DNA of 64,000 nucleotides from Neospora caninum Liverpool (taxonomy: Eukaryota > Apicomplexa > Conoidasida > Eucoccidiorida > Sarcocystidae): contig NC_018390.1 in assembly GCF_000208865.1 (NCBI RefSeq), forward strand, positions 1,846,790 through 1,910,789. Reading direction: 5' to 3'. This document shows positions 1 through 15,400 of the stretch, in pieces. How positions within the stretch are numbered: the first letter of the stretch is position 1; each line of letters opens with the position of its first letter. The notes below the pieces were generated by a model. That model worked only from the letters and a program-made list of their open reading frames with translations, did not search any database and was not told the origin of the DNA. Made by a program: the position numbers and the translations under genes.

Positions 1-880
1 GTAGATGTTCCTATCCAGAGTTCCGTAGAGATGCTTGTGGGCAGAGGTGTGATGGAAATCTATCTGTCTAGACAGCTAACCATGTTAGATGCATCTCTAG
101 CATCTCCGTACGTTGCTATCTCTGCCACATCATATAGATACATGCAAAGGGTTTGTGCGTATCTTGGATGCTGTAGACTTACAGATTCGGACATATAGAG
201 TGGCGCATCATGTCTACAGAGAACGAAGAGTCTCCTCAAGGGGTCCAACAAGACCGGAGGTCAAACCCCACAGCATAGTCCCCCGAATGCGCTGAAGAGA
301 ACAAGAGGAAGCCTGTGCCTCTCACCTACCTTTCGGTGAAAAACAGACATGAAACAGCGCCACGAAGAGGAAACTGACGCCTCACCGTTTGTTGAGAGTT
401 GGCGATACGGACGGGTCAACGCTCCATGATAGGACGCATTCCCGCGCGTCTTCTATTTTTTCTCGAGGTCTGAAGAGGCCGAGAAAACTGACAGAAACAC
501 CCTACTACATCCACGCGCTTTTCCACGTCGGTTATGGACACATTGTGGCGACACGGTCACCCTGTGAGACAGCGGTGATTCCCGGCAGACTCTGAGTATA
601 GACCCCCGTCGAATTCGCCTTTGATTCCCACGCATACAGATGTCCCTACCCACATCGATCTGCACTTAAATATCTCGCACTCGCTTCAACTAGTTTTATT
701 GTTGTGGTTTGGTGGGACTTCTGTGAGTGTGAAGATGGCGGTGTGAGGTTTTGGAAATTTCCATTTGTGTGCCTCAACGAGGATGTGACAGCAGGGAACC
801 GCGAGAAGGCAGGCCGGGATACTGCAGCCGCTCCTTCGTTTTCCGACTCAAGAAAAGACCGTTTGCACGCATTGTCCTAC
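1..880. other. Unassigned left edge, probably IFT172 terminal intron
   Basis: I searched the minus strand for the conserved IFT172 C-terminal segment that starts RDWVL and found nothing in any frame. The short open frames on both strands resemble nothing I know. The stretch lacks the long TA tracts of other introns here. Confidence 0.4.
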
Positions 881-1000
881 AGGGAGTGCGTTTCGGGAAT
901 GCGGAGTTCTTCCGGAGCGGGAATGTCTGTAAGTTCAAAATCGGAGCTGGCAAGCGAGGTGCCGCCAGGCTCATCGATCGCGTCGGCAATGTCAAGATAT
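881..1000 (-). CDS. IFT172: IFT172 last exon visible in the window
   Basis: The acceptor TTGTTCAG at 1001-1003 is followed by a frame reading YLDIADAIDEPGG and then SSDFELTDIPAPEELR. It matches the IFT172 segment FLDL.DAIEEG..DHSDFQDTDIPFE in order and spacing. A GTAGGA donor follows at 880. Without that splice the frame would stop at once, truncating the family's last ~100 residues. No matching exon was found in 1-880, so the gene most likely continues past the left edge. Confidence 0.8.
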
Positions 1001-1290
1001 CTGAACAAATCATGAAAACCCCGAGGGATGAATAGCCACGCTTCCAAAAAGAACGCCTGAACCTCACAAACTTTGCTTCCGGGTGCTCGGCAGATATCTT
1101 ATATATTTATATATCCCCGCGCAGACACCGCCTTGTAGTGGCCTAAATCTGAATCAAACCGTGTGTGTGAAAATAGCCTTTGCTGTCCTCTGGCCTCACA
1201 TGCTCTCTCAAAAAGCATGTACATATATGTCTATATCTGTATGTGTCTATATATATATATATGTATACATACCGCGAGAAGGGTTTTCTA

Positions 1291-1331
<41 letters not shown>

Positions 1332-4300
1332 GCATGTACTAGCATGTCCTCACTTTCTTGCGTTCGCTCTGGTGAACACATATGTATGTATTTTCTGCAG
1401 AGATGCAGATTCTTGTACGTTTGGTTCGACCGATTTGAAGAGAGAAGGCGATGCAAACACATGTAACTATTTTGATGCACATGCGTCAAGGGAAATACTC
1501 GAATACTTGCGCTATCTCACACGTGTGGTCCGGAGCACTGTGATAAGCAACTTCCTACCAACATGGTGGCGAGTGCCCTACACAAAATGCACTTAACATG
1601 CTGGTCGTGAAAACCACCGAAGAACGGGAGTAAAAAACGGCAAGGAAAGACATTCAAGACTCGCGCTTCGGACTCTCTCAGACCACCTTTGCTTTGGTTA
1701 CACGCACGCAGTCTGCGAATCCGAGTCGTGCTGGCCCTTGAGTCTAAAGGAAACTGTGTGAACGAGTTGTAGGAAATCGTGACAAAGCCGACTACTGGGG
1801 ACTAGACAAAACTTGCGTGGGCATTTGTTGCAAACGTTCTGTCTCTTTAACGCGGTGGGGGGGGGAGGGAAACCACGAAGCCTCTAAGGAAACACGCTCA
1901 GGACCCCAGACAGGCATGTCCCCGTATATACGCCGAACCCGGCACACCCATTAGCGGCATCGCCTCACCGATTCAAGAAGAAGAAAGCCATGCCCGTCCA
2001 CCCAGCTTTCCTGCAGTGCTGCCCAGCCCTGTAAAAGGCCTCGTCGGAGCGAAATTCTTTTGCGTGCCTGGGAAATGAAAAAAGACGCAAACAATCGCTG
2101 GCCTCCCACGTGGACCAGGGATACCTGTGAATACACTGGGTTGCGGTTCACTTTGAGATGAGGGCTCGGCAGCGGGTAACCCTTTCCCTCGAAGCGAGGT
2201 CAAACAGACGACAGCCGAGACCGAATCAAACGGAACATGACAAACTCGAGACACAGAAAACACCGACAAGCAGCAAACAGAGGGGGAAGGGGAACTGAAG
2301 CCTTTTTCTGGCTGTTGGGCCTTCAGTTCCGGTTTTCTGGAGAGAAATGACAGCGAGAGACAGGCGGTGAAAGCAGTCCATTTCTACCCTTTCGGCACCT
2401 GCGGTCTGTGCCGAAGTTCCGCTCTGTGCGCCGCTTCCACAAAGGCAGACCTACTGTCTCCCTACGCTGAAAACTACAAGTAGGAATTTGCATGTGAACA
2501 TGCTCATATATGCATATATATATGTATATATATATCAGTGTACACGTATGAATGGGTATCCAGGTAAATGTAGTTGTGCTCGGGAACGACTGCTTGTAGA
2601 TGTCGAACACGTTTGGAAGGCGTAAGGGAGGCATGGACTCGGGAGTCTAGAACGGATGTTGTTAGAGAAGACTCTTTCCCCAACGTTGAACCGTATATAC
2701 AAAACGTGCTTTTCTCGATACATCTGACAGGCGTCTACACACATATTTTGTGTCGCTACGCATGAATATTTATATATCTGTGGGCCTCTGTGTGTCATCA
2801 CTGGCGTCGATCCGTAGATCATGCATGCCTCTAGCTCCACCTGGAGATGTGCAGGTACCCATACACCCTACGAAGAGATGAAAGACACGACCAACGTAAA
2901 AGAGGCGGTTTACCTCAGAATGGCGACAGCGGTTTTCGCCGCAGCTTCTTTCACGTCCTCTTGAATGTGTTTTCCCGCTATGTCAAGAACAGATAAATAG
3001 TGAGAAACAAGGAGCAGAACTCTCCGATGTTTCTCCTCGTTCTCCTCGGCCCGATCAGCTTCTCTCTGCACTCTGCCGATGCTCAGCGCCAGACCTTCGT
3101 TTTGTTCGCCTTCTCGTTCTCCACGTGTGGAAGAAAACAGCTTCATCAGAAGGCGTTTGACCAGGGGAAGGCATCGCGCTCGGTCTTCGTCACTTGCATG
3201 CAGAGAGCTGTAGAGACTCTGAGCGAGCTCGCAAATCAGCAGCCTGCCTTCACTGCTCAGAGTAGTTGCAGAATGAAGGAAGATGTTTGCAGCCTCGTCT
3301 TCCCGCTTCTCTCGAATCAGAGCCTGGCAGCAGACAGTCCAGATGTGCCCAAAGCTCAAGTCTGGGTCGGGCCTCCTTGAATTCCGTTGCCCAGTTCCGC
3401 AAACGTGTTTTTCACGGCACATACTCTTGAAACGCTTCGTCAGTCGAAACGAAACTCCCGACCGCTCCATGTACAGATCCAAGGCGGACTCTTCGTTCAG
3501 TTCCCCTCAGCTCCCATGTCTTCAGGTCCCACCTATGCCCCCTCTCCAATGGAGTGCATATATATATATATATATACATACATATGGAGATTTTTCATTG
3601 ATGTCTATGCTCCGTTCGGTCCTTTCGATTCTTTTCTTCGTCCGCGTAACTACATATATCTATATATATATACATATATATAGGTATATCTTTAGGCGTT
3701 GGGTAGATATGCCTCAATGCTCAGTTGTATCGGTGACTAACTCTCCATGTCGATTGGCAGGACGTGTGTGCGATGGAAATAAGGGTGGAAGTGGAGTTAG
3801 GGAGATGGCTGTAGATTGATTTCTTCGCGAATCCGCGAAGAGGATCCGTTTCGGACCCGGCAATAGGCGTTGACGATTTGCGGAACCACTCCAGGTGCGC
3901 ATTCCTTCGCGAGCGAGAGCGAGGCATCCCAGGTCCCCTCTTCTGCAGCGACTTGGATGGCTGCTGGGCCATCGCCGATCGCAAGAAGGGTTGCGATATC
4001 TCTCGCAGAAATCAGCTTCTGTCTGCGAGCCTCGTCGACGAAAGGGAGACACTCGGGCGCAACTGCAGCCGCCAGCTCACGGGCCTTTTCCCACTCTTCG
4101 CACGCCACGAGACACTGCAGCGAGAAACGGAAAGACCATGCGCCCCCGCGACCGCTTCACTCGCCAAACCTCCCCATTCTCTAAAGACGAGAAACCTCAA
4201 ACGAGATAACTGTCTTGCAATGCACACCTGGTTCGATCTCTTTATCTCTACCTTATCTATTTATAGCACCCACCTTGGCTATCAATCAAACCCACCATAT

Positions 4301-5395
4301 TCACCTGTCTGCAGTCACAAGCTTACCTAAAATTCGTCATTCAGTATGCTTCCACATTTACCTAGAAATATGTATATATATATATATATATATATATGTA
4401 GTTGGAATCGTTTGTCGTGACGCATACACACATCCACGTACACACGCACCGCGCCGCGTATCCACATATTTGTACATGTGTGTTTAGCGACAAACATGTG
4501 TCGGTAGGTAATTGGGGCTAACGGGCGAAAGCGCAGCCGGGACGAGCTTTTCGACACACGACTCGTTGCGCACGACTGCACATGCATGCATCGGGTGTGC
4601 TTACTTTCACGGCTTCGGCTGCCCGACCGGCTGCTTGGAAGAGCCTGGCGACGTCTAGAGAGGGACCAGACGCGTCAATCATTTTTCTTGCCACTTCCGC
4701 GGAGATGCCTTTGACACGATGCGCCGCCTTCGTTTCCGCCAACTTTACCTGAAGTGTCGACAAATCAACGAGAAACAAATGTTCACGTCTCCAAAAAAAC
4801 ATGCAAATGCCGAAATGGTTGGCAGGAGTATAAATACATAGATATATTTTTATACTGAGCACTATGTGTCTCGCCTGTCCGACATGTACTTAAATTCGTA
4901 ATTTTAGGATATAATATGCATACCCTCCAGATAGGGCTGTTCTTACCTATTATAAGTTATAAATACTGGATGTTTACGCACGTCTACTTATGTACCGATC
5001 TGCGTAACACACTACCTCTGCTGTTTCCGCCTGCTTCCTCTAAATAAATCCACATAGGACCACGTGTACATGATTAAGTATATATATGACTATGCATTTT
5101 GCACGGATTGCCCCGACTCCTGAGTATTCAAGCGTGATGTCACTTTCGTTTTTAGAAGCGTGAGCTCTGAAATATTGCCGCGATGCTTCCATCTCGTCGT
5201 ACAGCGGTCAACCAAATCTTGTTCAACAGCGAATTGTCAGGGACCATGGCGGAAGTTGCGCTGCAACAGACGTCGATGGCGGCATCAACTTCCCCTGCAG
5301 CCTCAAACGCCTAGAAAACACAGACACAGGAAGGCCAACCCCTTCGCAGAAATTTGCCAGTTTATCTGTCTATCATTATCTCTCTACCTATATAT

Positions 5396-5431
<36 letters not shown>

Positions 5432-7343
5432 TTACAGAAGAGTAGGTCGAGAGCCATCTACATAATGCCCTGTGTATCTGTTGACGGAGGGATGACTCTG
5501 AATATTTGTATACGGCCTCAACGAGGATCTGCTTCGACGTTGTTGTGGATGTGCACGTAGGGACTCGCAGCGGATGGATGGGGATTCCTCTATCTGAGAA
5601 AGGTCCTGAAGCTGTACGCCTGTCGCGTTCGGTCGTGGATGGCGACACCTGGTGGTTTTTCTTCTGGAGCTGAGAATGTGCATCTGCGTCTACTCTCCAG
5701 GTTTCGTACATTTGCCAGTTCGATGAGCTCCGCTGCAGTTTTCGGTCCACCCTCGGCACACGCCGTTCTTTTCACGAGTTCCGGCAATAGCTGTGGGCAA
5801 TGCTCTCTGCTGACGGCCATTGCTTCCGTCTGCATGCACTTCGAGAGGTACATGTTCACTGCCAAATCTGGGCGCTCGGCCTCGACAAACAGACGCTCCG
5901 CTCCCTAGTGCAAGCAGGCAACAGACCATTCAGAGAACCAAAACACGCCAACTAGTTCAAGCGGAAATGCGCTCGAAAACAATTCTAGGAAACCACGCAC
6001 AACCATGCATTGGTCCATGACACAGCGGCACAGGTGATCCTCTCCCAGATAGGAAAAAACCCTGGCACTTTGCGCATACCTCCAAACCGCTGGTGCCGAA
6101 GTTGAATACAAACAGGCATATTGACACGTTTGTTCACGCACGGACATTGAAAATACATTTATTCATACATATACATAGATGAGTGTTTGTATCCATGTGT
6201 ACGGAGAAGTCGAGCTTGCTCTATTTGCATTTTCTGGCCATCTGTTTCTATTCGTATATATACGTATATACATAGATATATATTTATATATTTAGAGATA
6301 ATTATTTATATGAATGCGTTTAAGTTTATGATCATGAACTTCATAGATGTACGTTAGTAGTTGCACAAATGTATATCTTTTGAGACCGTTTTTAATCTGC
6401 AATGGGGAGCCTCACCTTGGTGTCATCTTCGCTGGCGAGGCTTTTTGCTTGGCAAACGAGCAGGTCTGAAACGGTGTCGGGAGCGTGGGCAGAGGCGACG
6501 CGGATTGCATCTTCCCAGGCGCCCTGCGAGGACACGCACGAAAGACTGCACGGCTAGCCGCCACTTGTGAGTAGCAGAGTTCTCTCGCCGTTAATGAGAG
6601 CGATCACAGGCATATATTAGGCGGCCTGTTCCACGTACAAAACTCAGACCTCTGAGTGACACATCCGTGCGGATACAAAGACCTCTGCCCACCCCCTGGC
6701 TCTGATGGTTTACCGTGCGGAACCACAGCACGTACATACCTGTCTACATAAATATATACTTATATACATGCATATATATACCTATATATATATATATATA
6801 TCTGTCACTGAGATTGGGGCAGCGCAACACATACTAACTGGTGCATTTGACTTGCATCTTCATGCGAGAAGAATGCGTGCGACTCGAGACCCAGACAACG
6901 GTCGACAAGGGCCCTTTTTCTTCGTTCTCTCGCTGCGTTGACTCCGTTCTCACCAGGTGTCTGTACATCTCAATTGCCTCGGTGGCCCTCCCAGCTCTCA
7001 CAAAGTGCTTCTCTGCCGTGCAGCAGTCGCCCTTTTCTTCGTGCACCGTCGCCATTTGAAGGTTCACAGCTTCTAGCATGTGTTCCGCGGAAGTTTCGGC
7101 GATATGAAGAGCCAAAGGAAAGTCCTCGGCGTCTAGGGCCAGCTTGACTGCATCCTCCGGAAACTGGTGCTGACACAAGTTGCAATCCATAACATCACAG
7201 TACCTATACACCCGGAGCTGGTCAGGGAGAGACGACGACCTAGCAATCTTGAACAAAATTGCGTGAGCCTACATCTGCCTGTATCTTGGTTTCCATTTAG
7301 CCCTACCCAATCACATTTATGCAAACCTATGAAGGCCTCTCTC

Positions 7344-7377
<34 letters not shown>

Positions 7378-9377
7378 TGTACCTGGGCACAGGCATGCAT
7401 GTGTATATGGCAGGCATAGTGTAAAAACCGGCACACATCCAGAAGTCGATGCGCTCGCCGACATCACCTCTATGTACTTTCCGATACGAAGAAATTTGCC
7501 TTGTTCGTGTGTTGCCTTGGCCTTTACAAGTTGTACGTTTTCTCGTGTAGACGCTTTTTCAGAGAAAAAGCTGGAGCAACTGTGTCGGCCTGGTACCTGC
7601 AAGAGCAACTGGCAAGCGGCCGAAAGGCCCTCCGCGGCAACTGTCTCTTGGGCGAGAGCCCGAATGACTTCGTTGTGCGCCGCCTCGCCTTCTTTTCGAG
7701 CAACGCGAGCGGCGGCATCCCACTTGCCCAGCTGTCTGTACATGCCGACGGCGAGCCTCCACAAGCCGCCACCTGAAACGGAGAACGACGTCTGCACTCG
7801 CTTATGCATCACACCCATCTGTATATCCGGGCATATATGAGTGTACGTACATACCTACATGCGCATGCATACTTATTCGTACATGCGAATGCATTCTTTT
7901 GTACAGGACTAAGCGTGGAGATGCTTGGGCGGTTGAGATACGACACACGCATGCATCTATATGTCTATATATATGTATATACAGATGTATATACATATTT
8001 ATTTATATGTAACTGAACAGGTGCGGTGTGTTTATTTGCGGTGGCAGATGGATTTTTGCAGACGTGCACCGATGCGCGGTTTTTTCCTGTTTGTTTCTCC
8101 GTAGGTGATAAAAAGACCCCGAGAAAAGGAAGAAAAAGACTACACTTTTGTCCTGGACAGCCGGAGCTTCTCGCCGGGGGTTTCTACCCCTACGTGTGTA
8201 GAATTGCTCCGCTTCGTCGAGGTTCCCCGCCGCCTCCATCTCCTCGCCCAGAGTTCTGTGCGTCGCTTCCAGGAGGTCAGGCCTGACACCAGCCGGAAAG
8301 AAAAATGCCTTCGTTTTCGCGTGTATCCATACGGAGATACACATTTATAGGTTCACAGGGATGTACGAGGAAGGTATCTCTCAACATATACACGTAGAAC
8401 ACCCGTATATATATGCATATGTGTATGATACGTAAGCACGAAAGAGTATTTTTTCGTTCCCGCAGTGCGAGTCGACTGGAAGCGCAAGAGGAGACAAAAA
8501 AAGCGAGAAAGGGGGGTTTTGTTTCTTGAGGGGAATGAAGAGTAGCAGGATAGCGACAACAGCCTTGGCAAAGGTGCGCGTTTCGACGGCGCTGAGGAGC
8601 GCATTGCTGGGGCTCAACGATGATTTCGTCGGGGGTATAAAACGCGAAAAGACGCGCGACTGAGAAAAAGGAGAAAAGCAATCACCTGTACAACGAGACG
8701 CGCTGGAGCATTTCCTCGACTTGACCGTTCCGTCTGTGCATCGCTATCACGTCGTCATACTCCTCAATCGACAGGTACGCCTTCTCCGCTTCCTACAGCA
8801 AACCAGCACACCTGACAAAACCATCCAATGCAGAGAGATGCCGCCTTGAGTTCCTCTATACTTTACTTGTATGTATGTATGTATATCTATCTATATATAT
8901 ATCTATGCATATATGTGCAGGTGTAAGTGTGTGGTTTTTCGAGAGATTGAAGTTTTGGGACGCATGTCGGCGAGGTGCTTTCAAGGCCCTGGAACGGCTA
9001 GCGACTGAGAATGCAGAGAAAGACGTGTTGAGTTAAAGGCTCATATCGAAAAGAGTCGAGTCTCCTCACCTCGAGCTTTCTTCGCTCTTCAAGATTTTGC
9101 GCGATCTCCATGACGACTACCCTGCGTTCGGCCGCAGAGAGACGTTCCGAGGCGAGCTACACAGCCACCAAGTAAACAACACAAAGAGCCTCAGATACAA
9201 ACGAAAAGACAGATATGGGCACTCTGGTTTGTTAACCTACAATTATCTATATATGTATTATGCCTGTATTTATCTCTACGCATATAGTTAGATATATATA
9301 TATATATATATATATATTGGTGTAGATTGACAGCTGATCATTGAGAAATATAATATATATGTATATATCTATATCCA

Positions 9378-9418
<41 letters not shown>

Positions 9419-12400
9419 GTTTGCGTTTCGACATGGCTTTGAAGCCTCTAGACGTGTTCCTGGGCATTGGAAGAGGGGCTCAGCATCGAGAGTGTCTGTT
9501 GAATTTCTGGCCTTAAAACCTGCGCATTTCTGTGTTTTACTGCCGCGTTGACCAGAGACTGTCTCACTCAGAGAGACGTTCGCGTGTTTTGGTCCCCAGG
9601 CTCCAAGTACCTTCAAGCCTCGGTCCAAGAATCCCGCTTCCACATACATCACGACGGCATCTTTGCTGCAACCAGCCTAAGGGGCGAGACGTAGTCAGTT
9701 GGAAATCAGAGCATCGCGCTGAACCTAGGGACAGAGACGTCGTTGCCTTTCATTCACGCGTGGGAACAGAACAGCGGAGAGCCGACCAGGTGCTGTGGGC
9801 ACGTCTATCGAAGACGGAGCAGGCACAAGTGGACTTGGGAAACAAGGACCAGAAACGCGTCTTCACAGATTTTGAGGCGCGCCCCCGATATATATGTCGG
9901 CGAGACAAACGCGGAACCCTCATTTTACCAAGATCGCGCAGAGGAGACATTTTCCTCGAAACGAACAGAGGGTTCTTTTTTCGAACCGTTTGGTCTCCCC
10001 CCGGCCTCTGTCGACTGACTGTGTCCGTTAAGAGGAAATAACTCCACAGCCTACTTGGCAGAAGCATCGTTCGGCTTCTGAAAGACTGCCCATCGCAGTG
10101 AACGTCTTGGCCAAGTCGAGGAGGTACGGCCTGGCTGTGTCTTCGCCTTCTGTGGCGATCAAATCTTGGAGACACTCGAGGGCTCTTTTCCACTGCTTTG
10201 CCTTCAACGCGGCTTCGACGGCTTTCCTCGAGCACGCCGCCTCCAGAAAGTGGTTCAGCGCTGCGTCGGGCTGCATTGACCGTGGGACCCAAGGGTACTC
10301 ATATGTGGTGTGGCGAGAGGAAATATCGTTGGTGAAACCAGAGATCTAAAGAGAAAACTTGCACGAGGCGGCGGGACACGCCTGGAACGTGCAGACTGGA
10401 ACCAAGCAGAAGTTCCAGAAGCTTCGTTCGAACGGCGAAAGATCAGTTTCGACATGGAGAACCACTTCAACATCCCAGCAAGGAAGGGAGCGAAACTTCA
10501 ATTGTACAGACAGGGTAATGACGGGGCAACTTGAAGGAAGGCACCATCTAGTTAACCCTTCTCGTGTGGAGAAAGGCGCGCGGACCTTTGCTACCAGCGA
10601 GCGGGAGGCAACGCATCGAGTACAGCAAACAGGGGATTCCGATCTCCTTGCAGTTCGTCTTCTCTTTGCCAGGAAGAAACACTGCACTTTCTGCCGCGCG
10701 GGCGTGCGCGTCTCACCTCATGTCGCCCGAGCAGCCAATCCCCCCATTCTTCCTCGATCTCCACGACATCTGAGGGCCGAACCTCTCTCGAAAGTTCCAC
10801 AGCCTTCTTGAAGGCAGAGCCTTTGCTGAAGCATCGAAGGAAAAGTGCGCACTCTAAAAACTCGCGTTCTGGTGTCTCCCTCGGAAGTTCCAGAACTCCG
10901 CGCCTGAGGTGACAACCGATCGAACTTCATCCCGGACCGCTACCTCAGTTTCAACCGGTCACCGCATCATGGCGAGCCCAGAACACTCTCGTTCATGATG
11001 CTTGCGCGCAAATAGACCTATGCATATACGTATAGATATCTACCATGTATATGTGTATTCCATGAGAGCAGATGTGCATTCATCTCTATAGCGCTGTATT
11101 TTGGGCTTTGTCAAGAGACACCGTTGGTGCGTCAGTGCAGAAGCCGTGCACGGCATGTTGCCCCTCTTAGCAACTGAGTACACATGCGAGGGCTGCCTCC
11201 TGACGGGAACTGGGATAAGAGACGAAAGCGTTCTTCCGCCTGAAGGTCGAGAGGCATGAGGCCCGCACGCCTGCGTGACGCGCTAACCCAAGTTTGTTTG
11301 TTTCAAATATAATGGCGTTTCTTCCCGTTAATGCATCTAACGAAACAGAGGACAAAACCAGTTCGTGTGTTGGTTTTGCTGAGACACGAGCCACTTCCGA
11401 GAGTCCACTTAACGTTTTTTACTACTTTCCGCACGCCGTTTTTTAGACGCGTTTCAAAGATGTTCAACGGCGAACCCAGTGAATCAAATCTTGGCTCACC
11501 GGTACGCCAAAACAGCGTTTTTTGTCTCGCCGAGTCTCTGGTAGATGTCCCCAGCCTTCTCGTGGAGTCCGCATGCAGTCAGAGCCTCGGCCACTGACTC
11601 CAACAACCCAGGACGGAAGGCCGCGTTCTCGTGTAACGCAATCACGCCAGCGGCCTTGAACGGCATGCCACCGTTCATGAAGCACTTCACCGCCGTTTCG
11701 GGGTCTTTCGCAATTCGCAACGCCACGTCGCCTGCCTTCTCTTCCTGTACCGGCGACGAAACCAACCAAGCAGACACTCGAGACGAACCAATTTGTAAAC
11801 CAGTTCACGCAGACTTGCGGTAGAGACCGAAACAGAGTTGCCCGCTCCATCTCTCTACATACACGCCTATGTACATGTGCACGATTGCACGTGCGTACAT
11901 TTTTGAAACGCATATGTGTATATCTTGGTTTGCGGCTGTGTGCCCTCTATGTAACTTTGTTTCTCCATCGTTTTGGGGTGTCTAGGGAAACAAGTGACAG
12001 GCAAACTGCCTTGCTTCCTCGCGTTCTTTAGATGCTCTGTCTGCTGCAGTACGGTGAAATATTGGAAGCCTTCCCAGCTTTTCTCTCCGCAGCCTGCCGT
12101 TTCTCCCTTTGTCGTGGTCGTCTTATCGCAGATCTCCTTTGTAAAAATGAAAAATGAAAAAGTACAATTAAAAAGCAACCTTAATTCCGTCTCGTCGCCT
12201 CCCTGGCCTCTCGACGAAACCGACGAGTGAACCGCTGCAGGCTGTCCCCATCCTGGTGCACGTGAGAATGTCACCTGACCAGTTTGCATCAGCCAGTTGT
12301 GATATTGAGATTTCATTTGAGTCGCGTCTCGGTTTTCGCGCTCTGCTAGCCGTATACTCTCTTCGAACCTGCAGGCCCACCCAACTCCGCATCACAAGAT

Positions 12401-15400
12401 ATATATATATATATACATACATACATACATACATACATCCGTACAAAGATATACATATATATAATGTTTGTGTGCGAATACAACCAGTTGATATATGCGT
12501 TGCTGACGAGATGTCTCTCGACGGCTTCTCCAGTTTCATTCCTCGGTCTGTGTGCTTCTTTCTTGTCTTTCGTCCGGACCCGACAACCTACATGTGTAAG
12601 TTCTGATACATGTGCATCGCTTCTTCCACGTCTTGGTTTTCAGAAAGGATCGCTTCCGCGACGTTGAACTGCCTGTTCAAGACTGCGAGTCTGAGAAGCG
12701 AGCGCAGGGCAAGTCAGCCGCTTATCGGTTTCGAGTCCCCGTCGGAGCACCGGTCCTTCGGCACATCTCCACATTACGCTCGCCACTCCTTCTGCATGCA
12801 AATATGTACCTTTCTGTGTCTGTTTTGTCTGCCAGTGCGCATCCCAGCGTATGTACGGCCAACTATTAATGCATTCAGAAGCGAGCAGTATCAATTTCTC
12901 GCTTGAATGACCCTGCCTCGCGCCCGCCCCCTGCGCAAGGGGAACGAGAGGTTGAGAGGCTGAAGCATTTCTCCCAAGACGCACATCCGCACGTGAACAC
13001 GGAAAAAACATGACCCTCCTCCCGCACGTGCATGCATTAATGAAAAATAGCTCTCCATACCAGATCTACGTCCTCTAATTGTATGGATAAAACTAGATAC
13101 ACAGGCGCCCAAGGATACACATTCGTATGCATATTTATACTGTTAGTTGATTATGCATCTATAGGAATGTATGTGTGTTTTATCCATGAACAGAACTATC
13201 TCAATCATCTAGACGGAGCGCTTAGGTTGCGGGCGTCTCTACCTCGCCTTCAACAGGTAGGGTTTCAGTGCGTCTCTCTGGGGCTCTGCGCTTGCCGTAG
13301 GTTGGTGTTCGTCCACAGGAACCGGCAGAATGCTCTTTGAGTGCATCGCAGGTTTCGCTGCATTTCCCAGAAAACGCGCGGTTGCGATGTCGCCCAAACG
13401 TGCATAGCAAAACTGCGCGACTTCCAGAGAACCATCTGCGAGCGCATGCTCCGCGAGCAAGCGACAGTGGCGCTTCATCTCGTGCGTCAAGGGCCCCTCG
13501 ACGGTCGCCAGCAGCTGGAGAGCCTGAAACAAAGCAGCAAACAACCCCGTACTGGGCCTCACATATATATATATATATATGTATAGGTAAATAAAGGCAG
13601 ACTGGTGAAATATGGAACCGTACGTGCAGACACATGTGGGTCTGAATGGTGCGACCGACAGAGGCCAAGACTTCGTCCTCAGCCCACCGGTCAACAGTGC
13701 TGCGGTCAATCTACCTCTATACGTAGATATCTACGTGCAGATGCATGTCAGACGGAATGCAACGGGGACGGCCTCCCATACACGCGACACGGCTCCTGGA
13801 TCTCAGTTTCTTTCAAGTGCTATACGTGTACATATATATATTTATATATATTATAGGTATCTCTTTGTGGACATTCTCCCAATCAACGCCGGCAATCCAG
13901 CGAGCCTGGTCTCTCCATACAAGTGTACATATTAATATATTTGCATGCAGGTTGTTTGAAGCGCTTGGACGTAAGCCAGCATGCGAAGGAGAAGAGTTTG
14001 GAGCACAGCGTTTGAACGAAACGGGGAATTCTTTCAAGAAAGGTCTCAGGTTTTCGTCGCCGCGCAGCCAGAGTGAATCTCTCGAGATCTCCATGATTGC
14101 TTAGGCTCTGTTTGTCCTCAGTCGAGCTCCCCCTGCTACTCTGGCTGCGTGCGTCTTGACGTCACTTTGTGTTCGTAGAGACTCCGGCACTGAGCGTTCG
14201 AATAGACGAGTTGTCCTTTTCGACCGGCCAGGTTTTAGGCCTCTCTCCGTTTTTTTTGACGAGACGTGTAGGTGTCTACCTTCGAGACCTCGCATATGGT
14301 GTTGAGTTGGGATGGGAGTTGACTGCGTTTCGTCTCTACGTAGTGCCTCACCTGTGCATACGTTTTTTCTCGCGTGCATGCAGCCAGCTGTACGAGAATC
14401 CCCTCCAGTTTCAGGTGGCCAAGGGATCCGTCGGCGCGTAGGAGAACTGCTTCGTGTTGTCCACCTTCGCCTCGCGTGATCCCTTCAAGTCGGCCGTCGG
14501 CTTGAAGAGGCATTCCGTGAGAACGTTCATGCACGCTGGGCCTGCAAAAAACCCCTCGAACGCGTTAGAACGGACGGAAATCACCCACGCGCTACATCTT
14601 GCTTACGCCACCACTCTCCCTCAACGCCAGCAAGTATATGCCGTCACCGGAGCAGGGAGAGCTCGACGCGCTGGAAAATTCCGCGCAGACGGACAGACGA
14701 CGTTCTCAATCGACGGGTCTCGCTCACAGTGGAACTCTCGTTGTTTTATTTGTGCTCACGCTTGCGAACGCTCTGAACTTTCGCCTCGTTTGCCCAGATT
14801 CGCCATGTCACAAAAACATTTCCTCAGGTGTATATGGAAAGGCGACGCATAATCAACATGTCGATGCGCGCAGTGTCTGCCGATCGGTCTCGATATTCAC
14901 GCAAGAGCACCGTCGAGGACCGCGCATGCGGGTTGTCATTGGCTAATACCAAGTTAGAAGCGAAAGCTTCTGTCGTCGAGCTACGTGCGAGCCAGGTTAG
15001 GAGCGCTCCTCACCACAGATAGAGAGAAGAAAAGTTCTGTTGTGCGAGGAGAGCATCCGTCCCGGGAAGGAAGTGTGCAGCTGTACAGTCACGAAGCAGG
15101 AGCGTAGTTGTCCTGCTTGCAATATCCCAGAGTTGAAGCTTTCCTGTCGAATCCCTGCAGGCTAGCTTTTTTCCCCTGAACCAAAGAGGAATGCAACACG
15201 AACACGAAATCAGGCTCAACCATTCGTAGGTTCGGAAACGAACTCAGGTGCGTCTTCGACACGGTCCACCTCTCTACGTTCCTCCACATGCACATATATA
15301 GGCATATATATACTTTGTGTGTGTGTGTATATATATAGATATATACTTAGAGAGAAAAAGAAATTGCGAGCGCAGGCGTACATCAAAGCAAACTGTTTCT

